In this document: positions 25,437 through 33,902 of the stretch, one piece after another
Layout of the letters: every line of letters begins with the position of its first letter
How positions within the stretch are numbered: position 1 is the first letter of the stretch
NCBI GenBank assembly: GCA_004556745.1
Contig: SFFY01000013.1
Span: 1 to 47,569, forward strand
From: Bacteroidales bacterium
Lineage (GTDB): Bacteria > Bacteroidota > Bacteroidia > Bacteroidales > Bacteroidaceae
Length of the DNA: 47,569 bases
Reading direction: 5' to 3'
Made by a program: the position numbers and the translations under genes
The notes under the pieces: model-generated
The model's input: the letters and a program-made list of their open reading frames with translations, nothing else
Told to the model about the DNA's origin: nothing
Databases searched by the model: none

Positions 25437-28193
25437 TCAAAATAAATTCGGTTTACGCCGCTGCGCCTCTTCAAAAGAAAGCAGGTTGGCGTTTTGCTGC
25501 CTGGCCTGATGCGCGGCCACAAGGGCGGCGTTGTCTTCTTCTTGTTTTTTGAGAAATGCTTCGCGCTGGGCAGGATTGAGCAACCGCGCGGCGATGAGCA
25601 CCATCTGCGAGGCATCTTTCACCCAAAGCACGGGACCGCTGTACACCGGCGCGATCATCAAAGCCGTATGCAGCGGAGAGGTCGTCGCACCGCCCACAAG
25701 GAGGGGAATCCGCAAGCCTGCCGCCTCCATGGCGCGGGCCGTGTTCACCATCTCGTCGAGGCTCGGCGTGATCAAGCCGCTCAGCCCTACGAGGTCGGCC
25801 TTGCTCTCTATGGCCTCCTGCACGATGCGCTCGGCGGGGCACATCACGCCGAGGTCGCGGATTTCATAATTGTTGCAGCCCATCACTACGCTGACGATGT
25901 TCTTGCCAATGTCGTGCACGTCGCCTTTCACCGTGGCCAGCACCACCCTACCGGCTGCGGCGGCCTTTGCATTGTCGGCTTCGATGTGCGGTTGCAAGAG
26001 CGCGACGGCTTTCTTCATGGTTCTCGCAGTGCGCACCACCTGCGGCAGGAACATCTTGCCCGCGCCGAAGAGCGCGCCCACTTCTGTCATGCCGTCCATG
26101 AGCGGGCCTTCGATGATGCGCACCGCCGGGCGGTAGATGGCAAGGGCTTCCTCGAGGTCTGTTTCGAGATAATCGTCAATGCCTTTCAATAGAGCCGTTT
26201 TCAGACGCACGTCCAAGGGAATGTCTTTGCGGGAAGGCAAAGCGGACTTTTCGGAGGAGCCGGATAATTCAGGATTATCTGCAGATACTTTAAGCCGCGT
26301 GGCGTAATCGATGAGGCGTTCGGCGGCATCGGGGCGGCGGCAAAGGATAACGTCTTCGATGAGTTCGAGCAAATCGTGCGGCAGGTCGGCATAGGTGACC
26401 GAGGCGGCGGGATTGACAATGCCCATATCCATTCCGGCGGCAATGGCATGGTAGAGGAACACCGCGTGCATGGCTTCGCGTATATAATTATTGCCTCTGA
26501 ACGAAAACGACAGGTTGCTCACGCCGCCGCTCACGTGCGTGCCTTTTAGGTTCTGCGTGATCCATTTCGCGGCCCGTATGAAATCGAGCGCGTAAGCATC
26601 GTGTTCGTGCATGCCCGTGCAGACAGCCAGCACGTTGGGGTCGAAAATGATGTCGGAAGGCGGGAAGCCTGCTTCCTGCGTGAGCAGTCGGAAAGCACGC
26701 TCGCAAATCTCGATGCGCCGCTCATAGGTGTCGGCCTGCCCTTGCTCGTCAAAGGCCATCACGATGACCGCCGCGCCATATCTTCTCAACTCTTTTGCGT
26801 GCGCCAAAAAGGCGGCTTCGCCCTCTTTCAGGGAGATAGAATTGACGATACACTTGCCTTGAATGTTTTTAAGCGCCTCGCTGATGACTTCCCATTTTGA
26901 AGAATCCACCATAAAGGGCACGCGTGCCACGTCGGGCTCGGCAGCGAGCAGTCGCAGGAAGTGCGTCATTTCTGCACGCGCGTCCAGCAGTCCGTCGTCC
27001 ATGTTGATGTCTATCACCTGCGCACCGTCGTCCACCTGCTTGCGGGCAATGGCGACGGCCTCCTCATATTGCTTTTCCTTAATCAGGCGCAGGAACTTGC
27101 GCGAACCGGCCACGTTGCACCGTTCGCCGACGTTGAGGAAATTGTTTGCCGGACAGACTTCCATATCGTCCAGTCCGGCAAGATGCAGATGCTCGGGGCG
27201 CGGCGCGGGACGGCGCGGCGGCACTGCTTCACAGTGCCCAATCAAGTTGCCGAAGGCTTTAATAAACCGTTCGTCCGTTCCGCAGCAGCCGCCGATGATA
27301 TTCACGAGGCGTTTTTCCAAGAATGGCTTCATCTCTGCCGCCATCTGCTCGGGCGTCTGACTATATTGTCCCAAACTATCGGGCAGTCCGGCGTTGGGGT
27401 AAGCAATAATGCGGAACGGGCTCTTGGCCGACAGTTCTTCGAGAAAGGGCAGCATGTCGGCAGCCCCGAAGGAACAGTTCAGGCCAATGGCAAAAAGCGG
27501 GAAATGCGCCACGGACGTAAGAAATGCTCCCAGCGTCTGCCCCGAGAGCGTGCGCCCGGCTTTGTCTGCCACCGTGGCGGAGAGGATTACGGGCAACTCT
27601 TTTCCCTTTTCTTCCATCACGTCGGCCGCCGCACAGAGCGCAGCCTTGGCGTTGAGCGTGTCGAAGGCCGTTTCAATGATGAAACCGTCCACGCCGCCGT
27701 CCATCAGCGCGGCCATCTGCTCGCGGTAAGCAGCGGAAAGCGTGTCGAAGTCGAGTGTTCGCAATGCAGGGTCGCTCACGTCGGGGCTTAAAGAGCAGGT
27801 GCGGTTAGTGGGGCCGACTGATCCGAGCACATAGCGCGGCTTTTCGGGCGTTTGTTGAGAAAAAAAGTCGGCTTCGGCACGCGCCAGCCTTGCCCCCTCA
27901 ATATTTAATCGGGTGCAGAGATGCTCGCAACCGTAATCGGCCATCGAGATGCGCTGCGCGCTGAACGTATTTGTTTCAATGAAGTCCGCCCCCGCTTCAA
28001 GGTATCGGCGATGTATTTCGCGCACCACGTCGGGCCGCGTCAGGTTGAGCATATCGTTGTTGCCTTTCTGCAACGTCTTGCTCTCCACCATCACGTTTCC
28101 GCGAAAGTCGGCCTCCGTGAGTTGGAAACGCTGAATCATCGTGCCGATAGCACCGTCGAGAAGGTATATCCTGTTGTCGTTGAGGTTAATCAT
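25437..28193 (-). CDS. metH: Cobalamin-dependent methionine synthase without activation domain
   Basis: 918 residues against about 1,230 for E. coli MetH. It methylates homocysteine from methyl-tetrahydrofolate through cobalamin. The homocysteine domain carries the zinc cysteines Cys240 (GLNCSFGA) and Cys303/Cys304 (GGCCGTDE). The pterin domain (about 345-620) begins near NNFLNVGERCNVAGSR. The cobalamin cap and binding domains follow, with DVHDIGKN and the cobalt-ligand His760. The chain stops ~40 residues after the B12 domain, so the C-terminal AdoMet-binding reactivation domain is absent; reactivation must use a separate protein or the trait is normal for this lineage. Palindromes upstream (28235-28313) could regulate it. 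Confidence 0.95.
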   Translation of the reverse strand: MINLNDNRIYLLDGAIGTMIQRFQLTEADFRGNVMVESKTLQKGNNDMLNLTRPDVVREIHRRYLEAGADFIETNTFSAQRISMADYGCEHLCTRLNIEGARLARAEADFFSQQTPEKPRYVLGSVGPTNRTCSLSPDVSDPALRTLDFDTLSAAYREQMAALMDGGVDGFIIETAFDTLNAKAALCAAADVMEEKGKELPVILSATVADKAGRTLSGQTLGAFLTSVAHFPLFAIGLNCSFGAADMLPFLEELSAKSPFRIIAYPNAGLPDSLGQYSQTPEQMAAEMKPFLEKRLVNIIGGCCGTDERFIKAFGNLIGHCEAVPPRRPAPRPEHLHLAGLDDMEVCPANNFLNVGERCNVAGSRKFLRLIKEKQYEEAVAIARKQVDDGAQVIDINMDDGLLDARAEMTHFLRLLAAEPDVARVPFMVDSSKWEVISEALKNIQGKCIVNSISLKEGEAAFLAHAKELRRYGAAVIVMAFDEQGQADTYERRIEICERAFRLLTQEAGFPPSDIIFDPNVLAVCTGMHEHDAYALDFIRAAKWITQNLKGTHVSGGVSNLSFSFRGNNYIREAMHAVFLYHAIAAGMDMGIVNPAASVTYADLPHDLLELIEDVILCRRPDAAERLIDYATRLKVSADNPELSGSSEKSALPSRKDIPLDVRLKTALLKGIDDYLETDLEEALAIYRPAVRIIEGPLMDGMTEVGALFGAGKMFLPQVVRTARTMKKAVALLQPHIEADNAKAAAAGRVVLATVKGDVHDIGKNIVSVVMGCNNYEIRDLGVMCPAERIVQEAIESKADLVGLSGLITPSLDEMVNTARAMEAAGLRIPLLVGGATTSPLHTALMIAPVYSGPVLWVKDASQMVLIAARLLNPAQREAFLKKQEEDNAALVAAHQARQQNANLLSFEEAQRRKPNLF

Positions 28194-28234
28194 TTAGAGA
28201 AGATAATATAAAGCATGCACATAGTTTATAAAGA

Positions 28235-28278
28235 TTTATTTCTGAAATGCAGCAAATTTGCAGCATTACAGAAATAAA
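28235..28278. promoter_or_regulatory. Palindrome upstream of metH
   Basis: TTTATTTCTG (28235-28244) pairs with CAGAAATAAA (28269-28278), then, across mismatches, AATGC/GCATT and a GCAAATTTGC centre. A 44-bp imperfect palindrome 42 bp upstream of the metH ATG: operator or leader hairpin, also possibly the terminator of the XRE gene. Confidence 0.5.
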
Positions 28279-28288
28279 ACTAACAAAA

Positions 28289-28313
28289 GCGCAAAGCATA
28301 TTTGTATTTGCGC
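28289..28313. promoter_or_regulatory. Inverted repeat GCGCAAA-N11-TTTGCGC
   Basis: Perfect 7-bp half-sites, 96 bp upstream of the metH start and 64 bp after the XRE gene stop; the layout fits a dimeric regulator site near the metH promoter. Confidence 0.4.
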
Positions 28314-28377
28314 ACCCTTAAAATGAAGGCTGCGGGATAGACCCACAATATATGGTGCTCAATTTCTTTTAGCGGCA

Positions 28378-28698
28378 TCATGCCATACATACCTCACGGC
28401 TGGCAGGCGCCCAAATGCCCAAACCAAGTACGTCGTCAATTTTGCAAATAGTTTTGAGGCTGAGATTTTCACGTCCCTTTAAGATGCGCGACACATATTG
28501 CTGGGTGCAACCGAGGCGTTCGGCAAGATCGGCTTGGGTCATCGCCAGAGCGTCAAGCCTTTCAAGCATTAGCAGTGCAATGCGCCGAGATTCCTGTCGC
28601 CATGCCTCATCTTCGCGCCGCTCCAAAGCCTGTTCGCGCCAACGGCTCGGCGTAGAAGACTTGAACTCTTCGAGTTTCTTAACAATCTTTTCTTTCAT
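28378..28698 (-). CDS. XRE-family helix-turn-helix regulator
   Basis: 106 residues. A charged, helical N-terminal half (1-45) is followed by a Cro/XRE-type HTH at about 50-95: MTQADLAERLGCTQQYVSRI is the helix-turn-helix and LKGRENLSLKTICKIDDVLG the following helices. It looks like an antitoxin or a small orphan repressor, but no toxin lies next to it: smpB is upstream and metH downstream. It has its own consensus promoter (28737-28769). Targets unknown; the nearby palindromes are candidates. Confidence 0.85.
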   Translation of the reverse strand: MKEKIVKKLEEFKSSTPSRWREQALERREDEAWRQESRRIALLMLERLDALAMTQADLAERLGCTQQYVSRILKGRENLSLKTICKIDDVLGLGIWAPASREVCMA

Positions 28699-28736
28699 GG
28701 CTGTTGCGAATAATAATTATTAGTTCTCATCTTGTG

Positions 28737-28769
28737 CAAAGATAAAGATTAAAATGCTTATCGTACAAC
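28737..28769 (-). promoter_or_regulatory. Promoter of the XRE gene
   Basis: On the minus strand GTTG (28766-28769), a 21-bp spacer and a perfect TATCTTTG (28737-28744), 38 bp upstream of the ATG. Confidence 0.7.
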
Positions 28770-28815
28770 TTTTAAGTTTACAATTATCGCATTTCACATG
28801 AAGAAATATGATATT

Positions 28816-29292
28816 TTAAAGCCTATTCTTAATTGCTCTGTCCATTTCGCGGCGGTCCTGCTTTTCTTTGAGCGTGTTGCGCTTGTCGTATTCCTTTTTG
28901 CCTCGGCAGAGGGCGATGACCAGTTTGGCGCGGCCGTTTTCGTCGATGTAGAGGCGCAGGGGCACGATGGTGAAGCCGGGCGAGCGCGTGGTCTCAAACA
29001 GCGAACGGATTTCCTTGCGGTTGAGCAGCAGTTTTCGCTCGCGGCGCGGCAGGTGGTTGTTGTACGAACCGCGATCGTACTCGGCAATATACATGTTTTT
29101 CACCCACATCTCGCCGTTGTGGATATAGCAAAACGTATCCACGAGGCTTGCCTTGCCGGCGCGTATGCTTTTAATCTCTGTGCCCGTCAGCACGATGCCT
29201 GCGGTGTATTTGTCCACCACAAGAAAGTCGTGTTCGGCGCGTTTGTTTTTTATGTTGATGCGCGAGGCGGGTATCAGTTTTTCTTTTCCCAT
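28816..29292 (-). CDS. smpB: SsrA-binding protein SmpB
   Basis: 158 residues, full length. Binds tmRNA and rescues stalled ribosomes by trans-translation. The OB-fold beta-barrel starts NKRAEHDFLVVDKYTAGIVL and continues TGTEIKSIRAGKASLVDTF; KNMYIAEYDRGSYNNH and RRERKLLLNRKEI are also family-typical. The basic tail KKEYDKRNTLKEKQDRREMD forms the helix that enters the mRNA channel. It starts 15 bp after the DUF4375 gene, probably one transcript. The tmRNA gene itself is not in the window. Confidence 0.97.
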   Translation of the reverse strand: MGKEKLIPASRINIKNKRAEHDFLVVDKYTAGIVLTGTEIKSIRAGKASLVDTFCYIHNGEMWVKNMYIAEYDRGSYNNHLPRRERKLLLNRKEIRSLFETTRSPGFTIVPLRLYIDENGRAKLVIALCRGKKEYDKRNTLKEKQDRREMDRAIKNRL

Positions 29293-29307
29293 AAAATTTC
29301 GTACTGC

Positions 29308-29811
29308 TTATTTTTCTACTACGGCGAAGGCGTCGATGTGGTTGTCAATATACTCTGCGATGGCGGCGGTGAAGCCTTCTTCTTCTTCCACGAAGGCATC
29401 GTCCAAATCGTCAAATTTCGGGAAACGCTCGAAAAGCGTCATAAACTCTTCGTCCGTGCAGGGCTTTGTCAGTTCGTCCCGGTTGGGTTCGTAGAGACGG
29501 CGGGCTTTTTTAACGAGTTTCGCCAACTCGGGCAGCCCCCACTGTTCCATAGCCTTGGCAAAGGGATTGTGGAAAAAGAAAGGGGCATAACCATTGTGGA
29601 TCAACTGGATAAAACCTCCGTCCATCACTTCCTCGCGCAGTATGAAGTAGCCCCAAAGCGTGATTTGGTCGGCCGAGAGTTTTTCCAGGGCCGCAGCGTT
29701 CAGTTCGCCACCCACGGCTTCGGCAATGCTGTCGGTAAAGAGTTGCACAAACTCGTCCATGCCCTTTGCGGCGGCTTCAATGATTTGCTGTTCGCGTATT
29801 TTGATTTCCAT
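29308..29811 (-). CDS. DUF4375 (DMP19-like) protein
   Basis: 167 residues, acidic, soluble, all-alpha in appearance. The core LSADQITLWGYFILREEVMDGGFIQLIHNGY and the FFFHNPFAKAMEQWGLPELAKL stretch fit DUF4375, whose DMP19 member is described as a DNA-mimic protein. Function here is unknown. A very acidic segment (FPKFDDLDDAFVEEEE, about 130-145) lies before the C-terminus. It precedes smpB by 15 bp. A T-rich TATATTTT upstream may be part of its promoter. Confidence 0.75.
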   Translation of the reverse strand: MEIKIREQQIIEAAAKGMDEFVQLFTDSIAEAVGGELNAAALEKLSADQITLWGYFILREEVMDGGFIQLIHNGYAPFFFHNPFAKAMEQWGLPELAKLVKKARRLYEPNRDELTKPCTDEEFMTLFERFPKFDDLDDAFVEEEEGFTAAIAEYIDNHIDAFAVVEK

Positions 29812-29880
29812 AAAAATATTTTCGTGCTTTATAAAGTCAATGAGTTGTTAGTAAACGAGCATTATAGAAAATATATTTTT

Positions 29881-30091
29881 ACGACAACTTAAACAACTCT
29901 AAACAACTTAATTTTAAGTGTTGCCATTTTTGTTATGACGACAACAGGGACAACTTCTGGACAACTTTCAGTTGTCTCTTTGCGTGCAAGGCGGGCGTAT
30001 AAGATACGCCCGGTTGTCTAGGTTGTCGTCTTATCGAGCAATGCGTTTCAAAACTTTAAGAGTTGTCTTTTGTTGTCTTTGTTGTCGTCTA
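29881..30091. repeat. Family-4 GACAAC/GTTGTC element, copy 1
   Basis: Contains GACGACAACAGGGACAACTT near 29937, ACAACTTTCAGTTGTCT, the hairpin GGGCGTA-TAAGA-TACGCCC (29994-30012) and terminal GTTGTCGTC. Closely matches 42738-42938. Both copies lie just beyond the 3' end of a minus-strand gene (dbpA here). Confidence 0.75.
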
Positions 30092-30131
30092 AACTTATTT
30101 TTTTAATCGTCCACTTGTTTTCTTATAATTC

Positions 30132-31469
30132 TCACTGCTTAATCGGTTGAATAATAGTTTTCATTCCCTTGATTTTCTCGCCCGCAATGTTTTTCATCAG
30201 CAGGTTGAGCTTTCGCGCCGCGATGGCCACGTAGGCAAAACGGTCTGCCACGTCGATGCGCCCCACGTCCTTGGCCGTCAACCCGCCTTTCTTGCAGAGA
30301 AACCCGAGGATGTCCACCTTATTGAGTTTGTCCTTCTTGCCGCGCCCTATGTAGAGCGTCACCCACGCGGGACTGACGGGATTGATGCGCTCGCCGTCTA
30401 CGTTCCATTCGGCGGCTTCGCCAATAAATTCAGGCACATGCTCCTCGGGACCTACAATAATATATACGTTGCCCGCCGCGTCCCAGCGCCCCGTGCGCCC
30501 GCTGCGGTGGATAAAGGCTTCCTCGCTGGCAGGCAGGTGGTAATGCACGATGTGGCGCACTTCGGGTATGTCCAGCCCGCGCGCGGCGAGGTCGGTAGAC
30601 ACGAGCACGTTCGAGCAGCCGCTGCGGAACTTGTAGAGCGCGCGCTCGCGCCTGTCCTGCTCCATGCCGCCGTGGTAAGCCTCGGCGGCAAACTGTTCAG
30701 CAACCAAGTACTTGCGGATACGCTCCACGCTCTCGCGATAGCCCACGAACACCATTGCCGGTTCGCCGCGCAGGGCCGAGAGCAGCCGGGCAAGGGTTTC
30801 GAGTTTGTCCTTTTGCGGCGCGGGTACGGTCTTTACTTCCAGCCGTTCCTCCCGCGCTTCTGCCTCACCGAGAAAATTTACAGTGCGCACGCCGGCGCGG
30901 TCTGCCACGGCGCAGCGGCGTATGAACTGCGGAATGCTCTCCATATCGGTGGCGGAGGTGAGCATCAGCCGCTTCAAGGCGGGCAGTCGGGTCACGGCAG
31001 CCTGCATCTCGTCGAGAAAACCAAATTCAAGGCACTTGTCGAACTCGTCCACCACGAGCGTGGCGATAGCAGCAGTAGAAAAGTTTTCCTTGTCCAAATG
31101 GTCGTTGAGCCTGCCGGGCGTGGCGAATACCACCTGCGGTTTCACGGCCGCGAGTCTGCGGTGCTCCTCCATTGCCGGGCGGCCGCCATAGAGGCAGAGC
31201 GAGCGCACGCCGCACTTCATGCGCGTCAGCACGTCGTGGCTTTGCAGCGCCAGTTCGCGCGAGGGCACAATCACAACGGCTTGCAGCGCTTCGCTATCTT
31301 TGTCAATGTCGCGGCAGAGCGGCAGCAGGTATGCCAGAGTTTTGCCCGACCCCGTGGGAGAAAGGAGCACGTAGCGTCCCGTTTCGTGGAACGTGTCGCA
31401 CGCCTGCTGCTGCATCGCGCTCAGCGCGGTAATGCCTAAATTCGATAGTATGTCTTTTACGCTGATCAT
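30132..31469 (-). CDS. dbpA: DEAD-box RNA helicase of the DbpA type
   Basis: 445 residues. ATP-dependent RNA helicase; DbpA acts on 23S rRNA in large-subunit assembly. Q-motif region about 12-24; motif I SPTGSGKT (37-44), Ia PSRELA, Ib TPGR, motif II DEFD (141-144) in place of DEAD, motif III SAT (172-174), motif V STDLAARGLDIP and motif VI HRSGRTGR. The C-terminal 75 residues, from VTLYIGRGKKDKLNKVDILG to VADRFAYVAI, match the DbpA RNA-binding domain, supporting the assignment. TAATTTTG at 31647-31654 could be its -7 box, putting a palindromic repeat in its leader. Confidence 0.88.
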   Translation of the reverse strand: MISVKDILSNLGITALSAMQQQACDTFHETGRYVLLSPTGSGKTLAYLLPLCRDIDKDSEALQAVVIVPSRELALQSHDVLTRMKCGVRSLCLYGGRPAMEEHRRLAAVKPQVVFATPGRLNDHLDKENFSTAAIATLVVDEFDKCLEFGFLDEMQAAVTRLPALKRLMLTSATDMESIPQFIRRCAVADRAGVRTVNFLGEAEAREERLEVKTVPAPQKDKLETLARLLSALRGEPAMVFVGYRESVERIRKYLVAEQFAAEAYHGGMEQDRRERALYKFRSGCSNVLVSTDLAARGLDIPEVRHIVHYHLPASEEAFIHRSGRTGRWDAAGNVYIIVGPEEHVPEFIGEAAEWNVDGERINPVSPAWVTLYIGRGKKDKLNKVDILGFLCKKGGLTAKDVGRIDVADRFAYVAIAARKLNLLMKNIAGEKIKGMKTIIQPIKQ

Positions 31470-31501
31470 ACAATTGGGTTCTGTTGGTTGAATTGTGTGT
31501 T

Positions 31502-31609
31502 AAGTGCCTGGAAGGCACTACGGAGCGAAGCGACGATAACCGGGCACGAAGTGCTCGGAGTGGCGATGCGAAAACGATGTGCCTGAAAGGCACTACGCCA
31601 CAGGACAGG
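31502..31609 (+). repeat. BIME-like palindromic repeat, copy e
   Basis: GTGCCTGGAAGGCAC core, AGCGAAGCGACGATAACC linker, CCGGGCAC/GTGCTCGG hairpin and a final GTGCCTGAAAGGCAC core; a single copy without an inverted partner. Confidence 0.8.
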
Positions 31610-31812
31610 CACAGTTAGAATTGCCGAATCACAGTCTCTTAAAATGCAAAATTACTAATTTCTTAGCAGAAACTCTGCATCATCATGCTATAAGTCGCAG
31701 CGTTTTGCAACCACGGTTGATTCAACCACGGTTGCAAAATAATTCCCAACCACCCTGCAACGATTATCACGGACTTCCGCGCGACTTTCTGCGCGATGTT
31801 TTTTACTTTCTC

Positions 31813-31998
31813 GGAGCAAATTTTTCCTTTCTCCTTACTATTTTTCACTATCTGCTAAGATATTTTTTGTTACAAACTTTGTAACGCTTGTTACAAAGTT
31901 GCTAACACATGTTACAAACTTTGTAATACGTGTTACAAACTTTGTAACAAACTTTTTCTTATAGGATAGGAAAAAATTGCAGGCAGAAAGAAAAAAAT
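31813..31998 (+). repeat. Array of 21-bp units with palindromic GTTACAAAcTTTGTAAC core, copy 1
   Basis: Four units start at 31869, 31890, 31911 and 31932, exactly 21 bp apart; each has a 17-bp palindrome plus a 4-bp spacer. Shared flanks are GGAGCAAATTTTTCC on the left and AACTTTTTCTTATAGGATAG on the right, also found at 47345-47561. Confidence 0.8.
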
Positions 31999-32031
31999 AT
32001 CAGGCAGCAAATAAAAAATTGCTGCCTGATA
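31998..32031 (-). terminator. Terminator after glyA
   Basis: Perfect 13-bp stem (TATCAGGCAGCAA with TTGCTGCCTGATA), 8-nt loop, followed on the minus strand by T7; 92 bp past the glyA stop. Confidence 0.8.
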
Positions 32032-32122
32032 GTGTAAATGCTCTTAGGCGAATATTTGATTGGTTAGCCTCGACAATTAAGGATGCTCGAAGAGAGAGGC
32101 AATTTCTATTATTGCGTACTAA

Positions 32123-33403
32123 TCAATAAGCGAAGAGGGGATATCCCTCCATAGTCTCGTTGACGCGGCGGCGCACGGAGGAAATCGTGGCCTCGTCGGT
32201 GGGATTGTCGAGCACGGTTTCGATGAGTTCGGCAATGGTGTCCATGAGGTCTTCCTTCGCGCCGCGCGTAGTGATGGCAGGCGTGCCGAGGCGTATGCCC
32301 GAGGTCTGGAAAGCGGAGCGGGTGTCGAAGGGCACCATGTTCTTGTTGACCGTGATGTCGGCGGAGACAAGAGCGTTTTCAGCCACCTTACCCGTCAGTT
32401 CGGGGTATTTCGAGCGCAGGTCAACGAGCATCGAGTGGTTGTCCGTGCCGCTGCTCACGATGGTAAAGCCGCGCTGCATGAGGGCATCGGCGAGACGGGC
32501 GGCGTTGCGCCTTACCTGCATGGCGTATTCGCGGAACTCGGGCTGCAAAGCCTCACCAAACGCCACGGCCTTGGCGGCAATGACGTGTTCGAGCGGGCCG
32601 CCCTGCGTGCCGGGGAAGACTGCACTGTTGAGGATCTGGCTCATCATCTTCACTTCGCCTTTCGGAGTGGTGAGTCCCCAAGGGTTCTCGAAGTCTTTGC
32701 CCATGAGGATAATGCCGCCACGCGGACCGCGAAGCGTTTTGTGCGTGGTGGAGGTGACGATGTGCGCGTATTTCACGGGGTTGTCAAGCAAACCAGCGGC
32801 AATCAAGCCAGCGGGGTGCGCCATGTCTACCATAAAGAGTGCGCCCACCTTGTCGGCAATGTCGCGCATGCGCTTATAGTCCCATTCGCGGCTGTAAGCG
32901 GAGCCGCCGCCCACGATGAGTTTCGGTTTATGCTGCAAGGCGAGTTGCTCCATCTCGTCGTAATCCACAAGTCCCGTTTCGCGGTTGAGGTTGTAACCAA
33001 CGGGGTTGTAGAGAATGCCGGAGGTATTGACCTTAGATCCGTGAGAGAGGTGGCCGCCATGGTCAAGATTCAGTCCCATAAAGGTATCGCCGGGTTTAAG
33101 CACGGCGAAGAACACGGCGGCATTGGCCTGCGCACCGCTATGCGGCTGCACGTTGGCGTATTCTGCACCGAAGAGTTGCTTGACGCGCTCGATGGCAATG
33201 GTTTCTACCTTGTCCACCACGCCGCAACCGCCGTAATAGCGTTTGCCTGGGTACCCCTCGGCGTATTTATTGGTGAGGCAAGAGCCCATAGCCTGCATCA
33301 CTTCGCTGCTCACGAAGTTTTCTGACGCGATGAGTTCGATGCCGCGCAGTTGGCGGCGGTATTCGCTTTCGATGAGTTGGAAAATTTGAGAGTCGTGGTT
33401 CAT
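32123..33403 (-). CDS. glyA: Serine hydroxymethyltransferase
   Basis: 426 residues, standard length. Converts serine and tetrahydrofolate to glycine and methylene-THF, the main one-carbon source. PLP fold type I: SENFVSSEVMQAMGS near the N-terminus, YPGKRYYGGC, AHPAGLIAAG, and the Schiff-base Lys222 in TSTTHKTLRGPRGG. The C-terminal domain has TSGIRLGTPAITTRG. It starts 22 bp after the pyrI stop and is probably read with pyrB-pyrI; purT and metH elsewhere in the window use the same one-carbon/purine network. Confidence 0.97.
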   Translation of the reverse strand: MNHDSQIFQLIESEYRRQLRGIELIASENFVSSEVMQAMGSCLTNKYAEGYPGKRYYGGCGVVDKVETIAIERVKQLFGAEYANVQPHSGAQANAAVFFAVLKPGDTFMGLNLDHGGHLSHGSKVNTSGILYNPVGYNLNRETGLVDYDEMEQLALQHKPKLIVGGGSAYSREWDYKRMRDIADKVGALFMVDMAHPAGLIAAGLLDNPVKYAHIVTSTTHKTLRGPRGGIILMGKDFENPWGLTTPKGEVKMMSQILNSAVFPGTQGGPLEHVIAAKAVAFGEALQPEFREYAMQVRRNAARLADALMQRGFTIVSSGTDNHSMLVDLRSKYPELTGKVAENALVSADITVNKNMVPFDTRSAFQTSGIRLGTPAITTRGAKEDLMDTIAELIETVLDNPTDEATISSVRRRVNETMEGYPLFAY

Positions 33404-33425
33404 AGTAATGTAAAATTATTTATGT

Positions 33426-33884
33426 CTACACCAATTTAGCATTGGCCAATTGCTGTTCCTTGTTGCAATAGTGGCAGAGAATGGTGCCCTGCTCGGCATC
33501 CGTGACGCTGAAAAGGGTGTTCATAGGTTCGTTGTTGGTGATGCACTTGGGATTGGCGCAGCGCACGATGTTGCGCAGCACGCCGGGCAGCGTCACCTTT
33601 TTTTTCTCCACCACCTCGTAGTCTTTGATGATGCAGAGCGACACGTTGGGCGCAACGATGGCGAGGCGGTTCAGTTCGGCATCGCTGAAAAACTTGTCGC
33701 TGATCTTGATGATGCTCTTGCGCCCCATCTTGTGGCTTTTCAGATTGAAACCCACCATAATGGACGACGTTTTGATTTCTTCCAAATGCAGAAGGCGCAC
33801 CACTTCAAAAAGTTTGGCGCAGGGTATGTGGTCGATGACGGTGCCGTTTTCAATGGCAGCCACCATAAATTCTTCGCGTTTCAT
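33426..33884 (-). CDS. pyrI: Aspartate carbamoyltransferase regulatory chain
   Basis: 152 residues from ATG 33884; the longer upstream frame is translated repeat DNA and is rejected because the family starts near MKREEFMVAAIENGTVIDHI. The chain gives ATCase its CTP/ATP response. The nucleotide-binding domain (about 1-95) is followed by a zinc domain with Cys109, Cys114, Cys137 and Cys140 (RCANPKC and CHYC), spaced as in E. coli PyrI, so binding to PyrB should be intact. Placed 119 bp after pyrB, the gap being direct-repeat DNA. Confidence 0.96.
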   Translation of the reverse strand: MKREEFMVAAIENGTVIDHIPCAKLFEVVRLLHLEEIKTSSIMVGFNLKSHKMGRKSIIKISDKFFSDAELNRLAIVAPNVSLCIIKDYEVVEKKKVTLPGVLRNIVRCANPKCITNNEPMNTLFSVTDAEQGTILCHYCNKEQQLANAKLV

Positions 33885-33902
33885 AGTTCTATGTTTTTTT
33901 AA

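Larger units (their letters stand above)
31470..32122. other. Gap with repeats between dbpA and glyA
   Basis: No gene seen. Contents: palindromic repeat copy e, a possible dbpA -7 box, the inverted pair GGTTGATTCAACC near 31716, a 21-bp array (31813-31998) and the glyA terminator. Confidence 0.65.

Noticed and set aside
25421..25615. Longer start of the GH5 gene
   Set aside because: It would overlap the 3' end of metH and bury the signal peptide that begins at 25420.
28194..28377. Cobalamin or SAM riboswitch ahead of metH
   Set aside because: I see palindromes but no B12-box-like conserved block or SAM-type core; a covariance search would be decisive.
28378..28698. Toxin-antitoxin pair
   Set aside because: Only the HTH protein is present; both neighbours are housekeeping genes.
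31869..31948. CRISPR array
   Set aside because: Units are contiguous 21-bp repeats with 4-bp gaps, no unique spacers and no cas genes.
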